Below are positions 8,849-19,249 of a stretch of DNA of 64,000 nucleotides, piece after piece. The translations under genes were made by a program, and so were the position numbers. The DNA is from Rhynchopus euleeides (Eukaryota > Euglenozoa > Diplonemea > Diplonemida > Diplonemidae), in assembly GCA_963210315.1 (NCBI GenBank), contig OY723292.1, positions 372,001 to 436,000 of the forward strand, given 5' to 3'. The stretch's first letter is position 1; each line of letters starts with the position of its first letter. The notes under the pieces are model-generated. The model saw nothing but the letters and a program-made list of their open reading frames with translations. It did not search any database and was not told where the DNA came from.

Positions 8849-11800
8849 TCAATCAATGGCATAGTAACGAAGCACACCACGCACAGCGAGCGGCGTCACA
8901 GTGTCAAGACCTGTGCACCGAGAGGAGGCAGGCACAAAGGGCACAGGTCCGATCACAGTCCGGAGATGCCAGGCGGCACACATCCGTATCATTTTGTCGC
9001 AAACCGCAACACTATAAGACACGGCCCCGCCGTCCACAGGGGGGGTGCGCCCATCACGCCCCGGCAATTCCTTCCCTGTTGATGTATCCCAGACACGAAC
9101 GCTGTTGTCGCCAGATCCTGAGATGATGTTCGACCCGTCTGGTGCGACGGCCACGGAGGAGACACGAGACGTGTGGCCTTCAAGCTTCTGCAATTCCTTC
9201 CCTGTTGACGTATCCCAGACACGAACGGTGTTGTCAGAAGATCCTGAGATGATGTTCGATCCGTCTGGTGTGACGGCCACGGAGTAGACAGTGGAGGTGT
9301 GGCCTTCAAGCTTCTGCAATTCCTTCCCTGTTGATGTATCCCAGACACGAACGGTGTTGTCATCAGATCCTGAGATGATGTTCGACCCGTCTGGTGTGAC
9401 AGTCACAGAGTTCACATAGCTGGTGTGGCCTTCAAGCTTCTTCAATTCCTTCCCTGTTGATGTATCCCAGACACGAACGGTGTTGTCATAAGATCCTGAG
9501 ATGATGTTCGATCCGTCTGGTGTGACAGTCACGGAGTAGACAGGAGACGTGTGGCCTTCAAGCTTCTGCAATTCCTTCCCTGTTGATGTATCCCAGACAC
9601 GAATACTCTTGTCGCCAGATCCTGAGATGATGTTCGATCCGTCTGGTGCGACGGCCACAGAGTAGACAGGAGACGTGTGGCCTTCAAGCTTCTGCAGCTC
9701 CTTCCCTGTTGATGTATCCCAGACACGAACGGTTTCGTCGCCAGCTCCTGAGATGATGTTCGATCCGTCTGGTGTGACGGCCACGGAGTAGACATGAAAC
9801 ATGTGGCCTTCAAGCTTCTGCAATTCCTTCCCTGTTGATGTATCCCAGACACGAACGGTGTTGTCATCAGATCCTGAGATGATGTTCGATCCGTCTGGTG
9901 TGACGGCCACGGAGATTACATCATCGGTGTGGCCTTCAAGCTTCTGCAATTCCTTCCCTGTTGATGTACCCCAGACACGAACGCTGTTGTCATGAGATCC
10001 TGAGATGATGTTTGATCCGTCTGGTGTGACAGTCACAGAGAAGACACGAGAGGTGTGGCCTTCAAGCTTCTGCAATTCCTTCCCTGTTGATGTATCCCAG
10101 ACACGAACGGTGTTGTCATGAGATCCTGAGATGATGTTCGATCCGTCTGGTGTGACAGTCACAGAGTGCACAGAGGAGGTGTGGCCTTCAAGCTTCTGCA
10201 ATTCCTTCCCTGTTGATGTACCCCAGACACGAACGCTGTTGTCATGAGATCCTGAGATGATGTTTGATCCGTCTGGTGTGACAGTCACAGAGAAGACACG
10301 AGAGGTGTGGCCTTCAAGCTTCTGCAATTCCTTCCCTGTTGATGTATCCCAGACACGAACGGTGTTGTCATCAGATCCTGAGATGATGTTCGATCCGTCT
10401 GGTGTGACGGCCACGGAGTAGACACGAAACATGTGGCCTTCAAGCTTCTGCAATTCCTTCCCTGTTGATGTATCCCAGACACGAACGGTGTTGTCCTCAG
10501 ATCCTGAGATGATGTTCGATCCGTCTGGTGTGACAGTCACAGAGTAGACAGAGGAAGTGTGGCCTTCAAGCTTCTGCAGCTCCTTCCCTGTTGATGTATC
10601 CCAGACACGAACGGTGTTGTCATCAGATCCTGAGATGATGTTCGATCCGTCTGGTGTGACAGTCACAGAGTTCACAGAGGAGGTGTGGCCTTCAAGCTTC
10701 TGCAATTCCTTCCCTGTTGATGTATCCCAGACACGAACGGTGTTGTCATCAGATCCTGAGATGATGTTCGATCCGTCTGGTGTAACAGTCACGGAGCTCA
10801 CAAAGGAGGTGTGGCCTTCAAGCTTCTGCAATTCCTTCCCTGTTGATGTATCCCAGACACGAACGGTGTTGTCGCCAGATCCCGAGATGATGTTCGATCC
10901 GTCTGGTGTGACAGTCACGGAGCTCACAAAGGAGGTGTGACCCAACAGAGGCGGGAGAGGGGCACCGAAAGAGCAGCCTTTCCAGTCAGAGTCTGTGACA
11001 TTCAGGTCCGTCAAGAGTGCGTGCTCCAGCCAGCAGTTGTGGAAACGGGTCCTTTTGAGCACAGTCCCACACAGGAATGCGTTGCGCAGATCGCTGTCCT
11101 GCACAATCACATCCGACAGATCGCACCTGAAGGGAAATCGCGTGCGCGTGGCGAGTGCCATGGCATTGGAAGCAGCCGCTAGTGATATGGCGTCGGCACC
11201 AGCATCCCTGGTTGCCATGACCAGCGGCAGCAGCTCGGGTGTCACCTTTGTGTCGCGCGCCTCGCCTCCACGTGCGAGCACCGTGTCCGCAAAGAACTGC
11301 ACCACGTTCGGGGCATCCTGGCTGAAGGGCCTGCGCACTTTGCACCTCAGCGTGTCGGACACACAGCCCACGCGTGCCAGCCGCCGCGCCACAAGGAACT
11401 CGCCAAGCGTCTTGTGACGGAATGTGAACGCGCTGCTGTCGTCCTCGAAGCTCTCCACACGGAAGGGCAGGACTCGGAACGCCTCATCCGCCTCTGCACG
11501 ATCCACACTCTCCTCCGTCAACAGGCGCACCCGCTCTGCCCCCAGCACCCCTTGCCACGTCTGTGCCTGCAGCATCGCGCACGCAATCAATTCCCCCACC
11601 TGTAACACCTCCTCCACGCGCGCTGCTGTTGCTCGCTCCTGACGCAACTGACGCAACTCCACCTCCACGTGCCTGTGCAGGTACGCCTCGTACACCGCGA
11701 CATCACTCAGGCGCTGCTGTGCCTGTGTGCTGCATGACGACAACTCACCCTGGGCGTAACACGCCATGTGGAGCAGGAACGGGTTGCGCAGCTGCGACAG

Positions 11801-14638
11801 CACCGCCACTTCAGCTGCGACTGTGTGTGGAGGAACTGGCTCCGCCACCGCCAGCTGTTCCAGCAGTGTTGTGCTCTTGGACAAATGCCGCAGCGCCGCC
11901 TTCCGCCGCTCCAAGAACCCCGCCTGCTGCGACAGCGCCACAACCACGTCACGCAGCAGCACAGCATGCGGTGTGCCGCCGCCCCTGCCTTCCAGGGCTA
12001 ACATCACCGCGTCGGCTGCAACTTGCACACACCCGTTGGTCTCGTTTCCCCGCACCGCGTTGCCTGCAAAATCACCGTCTTGTTCCTCTGCCGCTGCTGT
12101 TGCTGCTTGTGGCGCCTCGCCCCTGCTGTCGCTGCTGCAGGCGGACCCCCTCCTGCCACTGCCACCACCGGCCAGCACCCACGCCTGCTCCGCAATCGCC
12201 ACCACCAGGGCTCGGTCGCTTCCCGGCACCGTTGTACCAGCTGCACCGCATGTCTCGTCCACCGTGGCGGCCAGCTGCCGCTGCTCGTCTGCAGTGAAGC
12301 ACACGTCCACCCGGTGCTGATCTGCTTTCGCACGCACCTTGCTGATGTACGTCATCGCGTCACCCTGTGTGAAGGGCTGCATGTACAGCGACCTCGTCCC
12401 GTCCCCGCACACCTGCGACGCTGTGTGATTCACGCTCTTCAGGTACTCGCCGCGCGTCGTCACGATCACGCTGCAGTGCTTCGCACACCACGGGTGCAGC
12501 CGCAGCACCCCTTGCCCGCCACTGGCCTTGTACGCGTCCCCCAAATCCTTCTGCGTCAGCCCCACCTCGTCCAGCGAGTCCAGGATCACCACAACGTCGT
12601 ACGCACTGCTCAGGTGATCCAACGCAGCCCCGTCCAGCCCGAACGACTTCTGGATGAACTCGTCGATCCCGCCATGTGTTGTGACGGCGGACACCCCAAT
12701 CGCCGGCAGCGCCGCAAAGACAGGGAACACGGGCTTCTTTCTCTGCGACTCCTCCTTCTCCTGCAGCAGGTGGCACAGAACCGCAACCGCCGCAGATGTC
12801 TTCCCGGTCCCTCCGTCCCCGACCAAGCACAGCGGGTGCCGCCCCGTCTCCCCCGCACCCGCACCCGCCCCCTCCTCCCCGTGCCCGTCTGCCGCCAGCC
12901 ACTTCTCCACCTCGTGCAGCAGCATCCTCGTCTCCGCCTCCGGCACACGTGGGTCGTCCCCGACCCTGCCCTCCACGTAGCTGTCCAGGAACTCCGCGAA
13001 GAGCGACGCCGTGTGCTGCAGCACCTGCCGCACCGCCTCAACCTGGTCCGCCACATCATACGCGGTGCCTGCGCCTGTGACGCCGCTCTGCGACTGCGGG
13101 TGTGCATGTGCCTGTGTCTGAGACACCGACTCTGACGCGGACTGCAGCTGTGAAGGTACGGCGGTGCTGGGGTCGTCGTGTCGAGCCACCTCCTGCATCA
13201 CAATCACGTCGAAGGGCTGCCCCACCATGCGCAGCAGCGTCGGGGACAGCTTCCACTGCACCCGGAACTCGATGTTGCTGTCGTACAGCAGCTCCGCCTC
13301 CTGCGGGAACACGCTTGCGAACCCCACCTCCGCCGCACCCTGCTTCGCCACAATCACAAAGAACGTCCCCGCCTTCCCGTACATGAAGGTCTTCGCCACA
13401 TCCTGTTCCCGCGTCGTCGACGTGAATGCGTTCCACACCACCGACGTCCCCACCTTGTACTGCGCCGACACGTTCACGTTGATCCCGCGGAACACCGTGG
13501 TCAGGCTCGGCCGCCGGCTACGGATCAGCCGCGTCAGCTTCGTCATCAGCGGCTGGAACGTTTCGACCACGTGCAGCTGTGCCGGTGCAGGCTCAAGCTC
13601 GAACACGCTGCGTGCCGCTGACTCCCGCGCTTCCTTCGACAGCCCGATCGTCCGCATTGCGTGGTTCATCCCGAAGTAGAGGGCCGGCCGCATGTACTTC
13701 GCCCCGTGGTTCGTCAGTACTTCCTTGTCGGTGATGTCTTCGTGGTAATCGTCCTTACCGATGATGGGCACACCTTCTGCTGTGCACACAAGATCGCCCG
13801 TCGCACCATCGGTCTGGTACTCCACGCAGTCGCAGGTGAAGAGGTAGCCTGCGCACAGATGCTCGAACCAGTCGTCCACCGCCATCCAGTCCTCGATCTC
13901 GTCTGGCGTCGCCTCCACACGCTGCAGCACCCGCTGCACTACAAACCGCAACCCCAGCAGCATGCTGTCGATGTGCTTTGCCCGGTACCCGAGATCCGGC
14001 TGCACCGCCAGCAGCTGCACCAGCCACTCCAGCAGCGGTGTCTCTGTCTCGCCCGCTTTGTCGCTGCGCGTGAAGCAGATCTTCCGCCCGTCCACGTGGT
14101 TCTGCAGCCGCTCGCTCGTCTTGTCCTTGTCGGTGGGCTTCTGTGTGCAGAGGTCCTGCGCCGGTGACTGTGTCTGCGACTTCCGCTGCTGCGGTGCCTG
14201 TGGTGCAATGTGAGCAGCAGCAGCAGCAGCAGGGGCAACACGTTCCTTCAAGCGCGGCCACTCGTCCGTGAGGAAGTCCTGCAGCCTGCTGGCCACCCGC
14301 TTCTGCATCTCCTTTACTTGCTCCCCGAGTGCCGCCAGCAGCGCACTGCGTGTTCCTTTATCATGGTGCTGCAGCGCGTACCATACAGGTGTGCGCCCCT
14401 CCCCATCCGCAACGCTGGCTGCCCCGCACCCCACCAGAAACGCTGCTGCTTCTTTGTGCCCGGCCCGCAACACCTCATGCAGCAGGGTCCGCCCGGTGTG
14501 TGGGTCCGCCGCATCCACCTCCGCCACATGCTGCTCCACCTGCTGCCGCCACTTGCCCCCCTCCAGTGCCGCCTTCACCTCGTGTGTACTGCCCCACCAT
14601 GGCCGCCCGTGCCCCTGCACACTCGCACTCGCCCCCAT
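8849..14638 (-). CDS. ART-NACHT-WD40 protein (NLR-like STAND NTPase), 1929 aa
   Basis: I start at the ATG at 14638; the frame is open further upstream but without an ATG, and this start gives MGASAS, a good N-myristoylation signal. Seen in order: an ankyrin-like region (~40-100, TGRTLLHEVLRAGHKEAAAFL); a mono-ADP-ribosyltransferase-like domain (~300-485) with the R-S-E triad (VFRG R384, FTSTT, PQEAEL with E447/E449); a NACHT domain with Walker A GDGGTGKTS (~607-615) and Walker B VVVILDSLDEVG (~683-693); a helical region with FTFRHKTLGEFLVARRL; a short pentapeptide-like stretch; then 15 WD40 repeats (~1231-1861) and a unique tail. In this family NACHT oligomerises on ligand sensing by the C-terminal repeats and the N-terminal domain is the effector. 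Here the effector would modify targets with ADP-ribose from NAD. No intron is needed. The immune or self-recognition role is inference from architecture. Confidence 0.9.
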   Translation of the reverse strand: MGASASVQGHGRPWWGSTHEVKAALEGGKWRQQVEQHVAEVDAADPHTGRTLLHEVLRAGHKEAAAFLVGCGAASVADGEGRTPVWYALQHHDKGTRSALLAALGEQVKEMQKRVASRLQDFLTDEWPRLKERVAPAAAAAAHIAPQAPQQRKSQTQSPAQDLCTQKPTDKDKTSERLQNHVDGRKICFTRSDKAGETETPLLEWLVQLLAVQPDLGYRAKHIDSMLLGLRFVVQRVLQRVEATPDEIEDWMAVDDWFEHLCAGYLFTCDCVEYQTDGATGDLVCTAEGVPIIGKDDYHEDITDKEVLTNHGAKYMRPALYFGMNHAMRTIGLSKEARESAARSVFELEPAPAQLHVVETFQPLMTKLTRLIRSRRPSLTTVFRGINVNVSAQYKVGTSVVWNAFTSTTREQDVAKTFMYGKAGTFFVIVAKQGAAEVGFASVFPQEAELLYDSNIEFRVQWKLSPTLLRMVGQPFDVIVMQEVARHDDPSTAVPSQLQSASESVSQTQAHAHPQSQSGVTGAGTAYDVADQVEAVRQVLQHTASLFAEFLDSYVEGRVGDDPRVPEAETRMLLHEVEKWLAADGHGEEGAGAGAGETGRHPLCLVGDGGTGKTSAAVAVLCHLLQEKEESQRKKPVFPVFAALPAIGVSAVTTHGGIDEFIQKSFGLDGAALDHLSSAYDVVVILDSLDEVGLTQKDLGDAYKASGGQGVLRLHPWCAKHCSVIVTTRGEYLKSVNHTASQVCGDGTRSLYMQPFTQGDAMTYISKVRAKADQHRVDVCFTADEQRQLAATVDETCGAAGTTVPGSDRALVVAIAEQAWVLAGGGSGRRGSACSSDSRGEAPQAATAAAEEQDGDFAGNAVRGNETNGCVQVAADAVMLALEGRGGGTPHAVLLRDVVVALSQQAGFLERRKAALRHLSKSTTLLEQLAVAEPVPPHTVAAEVAVLSQLRNPFLLHMACYAQGELSSCSTQAQQRLSDVAVYEAYLHRHVEVELRQLRQERATAARVEEVLQVGELIACAMLQAQTWQGVLGAERVRLLTEESVDRAEADEAFRVLPFRVESFEDDSSAFTFRHKTLGEFLVARRLARVGCVSDTLRCKVRRPFSQDAPNVVQFFADTVLARGGEARDTKVTPELLPLVMATRDAGADAISLAAASNAMALATRTRFPFRCDLSDVIVQDSDLRNAFLCGTVLKRTRFHNCWLEHALLTDLNVTDSDWKGCSFGAPLPPLLGHTSFVSSVTVTPDGSNIISGSGDNTVRVWDTSTGKELQKLEGHTSFVSSVTVTPDGSNIISGSDDNTVRVWDTSTGKELQKLEGHTSSVNSVTVTPDGSNIISGSDDNTVRVWDTSTGKELQKLEGHTSSVYSVTVTPDGSNIISGSEDNTVRVWDTSTGKELQKLEGHMFRVYSVAVTPDGSNIISGSDDNTVRVWDTSTGKELQKLEGHTSRVFSVTVTPDGSNIISGSHDNSVRVWGTSTGKELQKLEGHTSSVHSVTVTPDGSNIISGSHDNTVRVWDTSTGKELQKLEGHTSRVFSVTVTPDGSNIISGSHDNSVRVWGTSTGKELQKLEGHTDDVISVAVTPDGSNIISGSDDNTVRVWDTSTGKELQKLEGHMFHVYSVAVTPDGSNIISGAGDETVRVWDTSTGKELQKLEGHTSPVYSVAVAPDGSNIISGSGDKSIRVWDTSTGKELQKLEGHTSPVYSVTVTPDGSNIISGSYDNTVRVWDTSTGKELKKLEGHTSYVNSVTVTPDGSNIISGSDDNTVRVWDTSTGKELQKLEGHTSTVYSVAVTPDGSNIISGSSDNTVRVWDTSTGKELQKLEGHTSRVSSVAVAPDGSNIISGSGDNSVRVWDTSTGKELPGRDGRTPPVDGGAVSYSVAVCDKMIRMCAAWHLRTVIGPVPFVPASSRCTGLDTVTPLAVRGVLRYYAID
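9055..10945 (-). repeat. Array of 15 WD40-coding repeats, 126 bp each
   Basis: Fifteen units of exactly 42 codons encode GHTSxVxSVxVTPDGSNIIS, GSxDNTVRVWDTSTGKELQK, LE. Variation is confined to a few columns: after GH(T/M), the residues flanking the first V, T/A in V(T/A)V(T/A), the residue before D in GS(x)D, and N/K/E, T/S, D/G in the last strand. Units 6 and 8 are identical even at silent sites (both have a TTTGATCCG silent variant and a W-G instead of W-D), which shows recent exchange of a two-unit (252-bp) block. Fourteen units would fill two seven-bladed propellers, leaving one extra. Confidence 0.95.
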
Positions 14639-15160
14639 CCCGCCCACCCACTCCCGCTGTGATCTGCCTGTGTGGTGGCAGAATGCTGTGTGCGCAGCAG
14701 CAAAGGGCCATCTTGTTGGGAATCCCACCGCCCCAACCGGGTGCAGGATCGAGGGGCAGCATCACCATATCGTGCCTCCGAGCGACACGGGGACATATAA
14801 TTGTCGAGGGTTCCGTTGGGGGAGGGGGTGGGGGTTGACGGGGGGGGGCCACCGGCTTCTCGCACTGGTCCCTTTTGCCCCACCCCTTTGGCCGCGGCGT
14901 GTTTCCTCCTCCGCCGCCGCAGCCCCCCATCCCATCCCCTCCCCCGCCCTTCCCTGCCCCAACCTCAACCTCAACCCCACCCCACTCCACCCCCCAACCC
15001 CGACCGACTTCATCTGGGAGCAGAGGACACACTTCAGCCGCCCACCCACCCTCCCCCCCAGCAACCAAGCACACACGCACACCATCACACAGCCCAATCC
15101 CACCCCACCCCCTCCCCCCCCTCCCACAGGCTGTGTTCTACTTTTGTTTTTGCTGGTGTT
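14639..15160. other. Region upstream of the NACHT gene
   Basis: Contains the putative 5' leader of the minus-strand gene (AG acceptor-like sites near 14660-14675 in minus orientation) followed by a strongly C-rich (plus strand) tract from 14840 to 15130. The open frames here come from base composition; I see no domain. Confidence 0.4.
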
Positions 15161-15161
15161 G

Positions 15162-15669
15162 CCATGGGGTAATCAGGCTGGGGGAAAAAACAACAAATCA
15201 CAACGAATCACACCCGATCACAACAAATCACAACGCCAAATGTTGTGATTTGTTGTGATTTGTTGCGATTTGTTGCGATTTGTTGTGGCCAGTTGTGATT
15301 TGTTGCGACCAGTTGTGACGACTTGTGACCCTTTTGTGATGAGTTGTGATGAGTTGTGATGAGTTGTGATGAGTTGTGATGAGGTGTGATCTGTTGTGAT
15401 CTGTTGTGATCGCGATCCAAAATTTCAAAAATTTAAAATTTTGGATCGCGATCACAACAGATCACAACAGATCACACCTCATCACAACTCATCACAAAAG
15501 GGTCACAAGTCGTCACAACTGGTCACAACAAATCACACCACGTCACACCTAGTCACAACAAATCACAACTGGCCGCAACAAATCGCAAAAAATCACAACA
15601 AATCACAACATTTGCCTTGTGATTTGTTGTGATTTGTTGTTTTTTTCCCCAGCCTGATTACCCCATGCC
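15162..15669. mobile_element. ~500-bp fold-back element built from TTGTGATTTG-type repeats
   Basis: Left end CATGGGGTAATCAGGCTGGG (from ~15163) is matched by its complement at the right end (~15643-15667). The body consists of ~10-bp repeats (GATTTGTTGT, GATGAGTTGT, GATCTGTTGT) on the left and their complements on the right, with a central palindrome GATCGCGATCC...GGATCGCGATC at ~15408-15452. Each arm is about 240 bp. Both strands carry meaningless Asn/Gln/His/Ser-rich frames. The structure fits a fold-back (MITE-like) element. Confidence 0.85.
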
Positions 15670-16195
15670 ACCTGTTTAGTGTGGAGCGCCCCCCCCCCCC
15701 CCTCCCTCCCTCCATCTCGTCTGCACCCACCGCCCTTCTGAGCTTCGGAGTTTCGGGTTAGCGGGATTGTCTTGAGCCATCATCGCACCGTGCCACCACC
15801 CCCCTCCACCTCCAGGGATCAAGAATACGTGTCTGACCCCCCACGTATTCGTATTACCTAGGGATTGTCTTGAGCCATCAGCGCACCGTGCCACCACCCC
15901 CCTCCACCTTCCCCCCACCTGGAGATCACACAACACGGGGAACATTATCCCTTTCGACTCGGCTCCCACACGAACTCGCCTCTGAGGGGGGTTCCCGTCT
16001 GGCTGGCCCTAACGGCATCCTTTTGAATCCCTGCTGGGGTAGTGTGGGCGACAGCTCAACAGAGGTGCCAGTTCTGTGTGAGTCGTGCGATCAACGAAAA
16101 ACATTTTCTCGTTTGCCTTTCGCATTTCTTCACGAATGATCCTGCTGCACGACACCCAGCCGTATCTCCGGGGCGTTTGTTTTCACCTATTGTCT

Positions 16196-16262
16196 TTGGT
16201 GTCGACAATCACAGGCACTGCGAGAGCCAGGCTGCTGCACAGACCCGTTCCACCCATTTTTT
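16196..16262 (+). repeat. Dispersed repeat with GGTGTCGACAATCACA (second copy 44418-44480)
   Basis: Both copies read TTTGGTGTCGACAATCACA, then GCACTGCGAGA, CTGCACAGACCCGTTC, followed by a T8 run. At 44.5 kb the opening motif is repeated once more at 44499-44515. Confidence 0.75.
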
Positions 16263-16532
16263 TTCTGGGGGGAGGGCAGGGTTTTCGCTAATCTTCCAGG
16301 GGGGGCCAGACCCAGGAAGATTTCTACTCTTCCACCCACCCCGCCTAGTATTTCCCCCCAGCGCTCGTGCTGACCTCTGGGCGTCGGAGGAACACCAAAA
16401 TTGGGGTTTTGGGCCACTTTCCCCCCCAACAGGCACACGGACACGTGTTTCAACACATCAGCATGGGCTTTCGCCTCTGCGATGTGACGCCGCATGTGCT
16501 CAGGCCTTGGCAACTGACAGGTACATGTCACA

Positions 16533-16585
16533 GGGGGGTCTGGGGGGCGGAGCCCCCCAGCCGCCGGAGGCCACGGTAGTGAACA
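16533..16585 (+). repeat. GC-rich 55-bp element, copy 5 of 9
   Basis: Core intact: GGGGGGTCTGGGG, hairpin GGGGGGCGGAGCCCCCC, CAGCCGCCGGAGGCCACGG, TAGTGAACATCTGTTC. The flanking DNA is unrelated to the flanks of the other copies. Confidence 0.9.
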
Positions 16586-18465
16586 TCTGTTCTTGTGCGT
16601 ATCCCCCCATGCACGGGATTGGAAGCCGTGCCAAAAAACCAGTCGGATTCGGTCCGGAAGTCACCGTCAGGCCGCCAAAAAGCCCCCCCAAAAAAAACAA
16701 GAAAAAAATCTGGCGACCAGATTTTTTTTGTTTTTTCCCCCAGGAAGATATCTTCCTGAGATTTCCAGCTTTTTTATTTTTTTTGAAGATTTTTCACCCC
16801 AAATCTTCCAAGCGAAAACACTGGGGGAGGGGGGGAGGAGGGGGAGGAAACACGCCGATCCGTGAAGGGCTCTCCCAGGAAAACTTTACAGGGTGGGGTG
16901 GGTGGGGTGGGGGGTGGGCAGGCTCTTCTGAACAAAATGCCTGGGAAACCGGAAATTGGAGAACCAGAGATTCTGGAGAACAGCGCATGAAAAGCCGTCT
17001 CGGGAAGGGGGGGGGGGGGGGGAAGGGGATGTGTGGGTGCGGGTGTCCAAGGCAGCCCCCCCCCCCCCTCCTCTGCACTCTCCCTGCCTCCCCCCGGGGC
17101 ACGAAAAAAGGATATTCAAACGAGGGGGGATGGGGGGGTGGGGGTGGGTCCTCCTGAGAACACTCATATCACCGAAACATCGAAGTTCCAGAGGGAAAAC
17201 ATGGGGGGAAAGGGGGCGGGCAGGGGGGGATGGCTTTGTGTTCCAGTTTTCTCACATCACCCGAGGGGGGGGGGTAGGGGGGGGGGGGGGTATATGCCCT
17301 TTAAAAAGCGTGAGAAACACCACATTTTTGAACATCGACTTCTTTTGACGTACCGGCTGTCAAAACCCCCACCAACCACCCCAGAACACTGATATTACCC
17401 CCTATCCGACACACCAGACCCCCTCATGGCACCTCCAGAGGCCTTTTTGCGACGTCAAAATTTTCTGCCTAGGTTTGGTACCTGGGCCATCCCTGTGGGA
17501 GAGGCGTTCAGATTTTTGCGAACAGTGGGCATCTATTTTCAGGGTTTTTGGTGTCTGACAATGCCGAGGGGTGTGGGGGGGTGCATTCTGGTTCGAGGGC
17601 AGGGTCCACCAGACCCGTTCTCTTCCGAGAAAGGATGTTTTTGACCCCCAAACTTGCAGCCCATCTCCTGTGGGCCTGTTTGTACGTCAATTAGCCTTTA
17701 TTCTAGGCAAAACGACGCTCACATGCGTCATCCCACTTAGTCCGAGAGTCCGCTGACGAGACACACATCTCTGCCCTCTTCTAATTCAGACTCAGTCAGC
17801 ACCAACCTAGCACCCTCTCTTTCTCTGTGGCTCTTTCTGTTGGTGTCACAACTGCACCAGTTGCCTAGGCCAGGCTCCATTCGAGGCAGGAAGCACATCT
17901 CTGATTATTGGTGTCGCCGTCCACAGCGTCTCTGAGTCCATGTCTTTGCAACATCTGATTGCTTGCTGGAGTATTGTCAGTACAGGCATGCAACCAGGAC
18001 ATGTGGGATACCCAGCGGGATATATGAAAATGGGATATCCCTGCCACCATCCGCCATATGCCCCCCGGGAGACAGGGCCATCTCTGCGGGATATGGGGGT
18101 CAGAATCCGCAGGATATCATCACCAGGTCACGCGGGATACCCCCGCATGTGCATGGGATATCAAATGGGACATGGTTTGACCGAAGAGCCAACCATATTC
18201 CGTACAATACGTTGTATCAGTGTGGGTGGCTATGCCTGGTACCTAGGCCAGGTACCAAACCTAGGCAGGAAAATGAGCATGGCAGATAAGTGGCCCCCAG
18301 AGGGCACTGGGGGTCACCAAAGTGCCCTGTAGGTGTTTCTGGGGTGTTTTGGACCACTTTGTATGGTTGGATGTCGACTTAGGTGCCGTTTTTGCAGATG
18401 TCAAAAATTCAGGTTTCTCACGCACATATACCCCCCCCTAGGCATGGGCCCCCAAACATATTTTT

Positions 18466-18700
18466 CATAAACATATATTTTTGCCAAAAATATGTTTCAT
18501 TTTCGCATAAAAAAATATTTTTATATTTTTCGAAAATATTTCCAAAATATTTTTATATTTTGGAAATATTTTGAAAATATTTCGAAAATATTTTTATATT
18601 TCGGAAATATTTTGAAAATATTCCAAACATAAAAAAATATGTTGAAAATATTCCAAACATAAAAAAATATGTTGAAAATATTCCAAAAATATGAAAATAT
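18466..18700. other. AT-rich patch of ATATTTT repeats
   Basis: Strongly AT-rich against a GC-rich background, made of variants of TTTTTATATTTTGGAAATAT and ACATAAAAAAATATGTTGAA. A related patch lies at 25125-25275. No coding potential. Confidence 0.7.
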
Positions 18701-18737
18701 GTTGGAAAAAACCTTCCTAATCCGGCGATTTATAGGG

Positions 18738-19075
18738 GGACCCTTTTCGAATTTTTTTTTGGGGAAGGGGTAAATTGAACGTTTTTGGCCATTTAGAGCC
18801 ACTGCGACCATTCCCAGGCCTCGGAAATCGGATTTGTGCCCCTCAAACGCGGTACTGGTCCACACGAAAATCCGAAAAAATCGCGCCAAAAATGTCCCCC
18901 TGACATGTCCTAAACGGCGGCGCCAGCAGGGGGGACCTTTTGAAATTTTTTTTGGGGAGGGGTAAATTGAACGTTTTTGGCCATTTGAAGCCACTGCGAC
19001 CATTCCCAGGCCTCGGAAATGAGATTTTTGGGCCTCAAATGGGGTATCGGTCCACACGAAAATCCGGAAAACCCC
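18738..19075 (+). repeat. Two tandem copies of the 1104-1230 repeat
   Basis: Copies at 18738-18880 and 18930-19075 share GGTAAATTGAACGTTTTTGG, CCACTGCGACCATTCCCAGG and CCTCGGAAAT with the copy at 1.1 kb, separated here by a short unique spacer. Confidence 0.8.
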
Positions 19076-19249
19076 ATGAAAATTTCAAGAATCTTGAATG
19101 AAGGATGAGACGGAGAAGTGATCATCACAGTTGAAGTCCGACGCGACGCGAAAACGCCATTGTGCAACCGCCGAGGCTGCCGAGACGACGAAGACGCGAC
19201 GAAGCTGGGGTCGGCGGCGAAGGTGACCGTAGCCGAGAGGGAGCGCTGC

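Larger units (their letters stand above)
15670..18465. other. Gene-free region with long G and C homopolymers
   Basis: Includes a short tandem copy GGATTGTCTTGAGCCATCA(T/G) with CGCACCGTGCCACCACCCCC at ~15760-15815 and ~15863-15915, a dispersed repeat with GGTGTCGACAATCACA at 16198-16260 (related to 44418-44520), one GC-rich 55-bp element, and G-runs of 10-18 bases (16825-17290). Reading frames are broken by homopolymers and none shows a domain. 17990-18180 carries several GGGATAT(C/A) motifs. Confidence 0.5.

Noticed and set aside
9045-10940. Several open frames opposite or out of frame within the WD40 array
   Set aside because: Same reason: the 126-bp unit is a multiple of three. Only the minus frame gives the WD40 consensus and continues into NACHT.
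9055-10945. Regular repeats considered as a CRISPR array
   Set aside because: Both this and the 60.2-62.0 kb array are contiguous in-frame protein repeats with no spacers, in a eukaryotic gene context.
11563-13135. Long plus-strand frames opposite the NACHT region
   Set aside because: Arg/Pro/His-rich translations typical of the antisense of GC-rich coding DNA; the minus frame has clear Walker A/B motifs.
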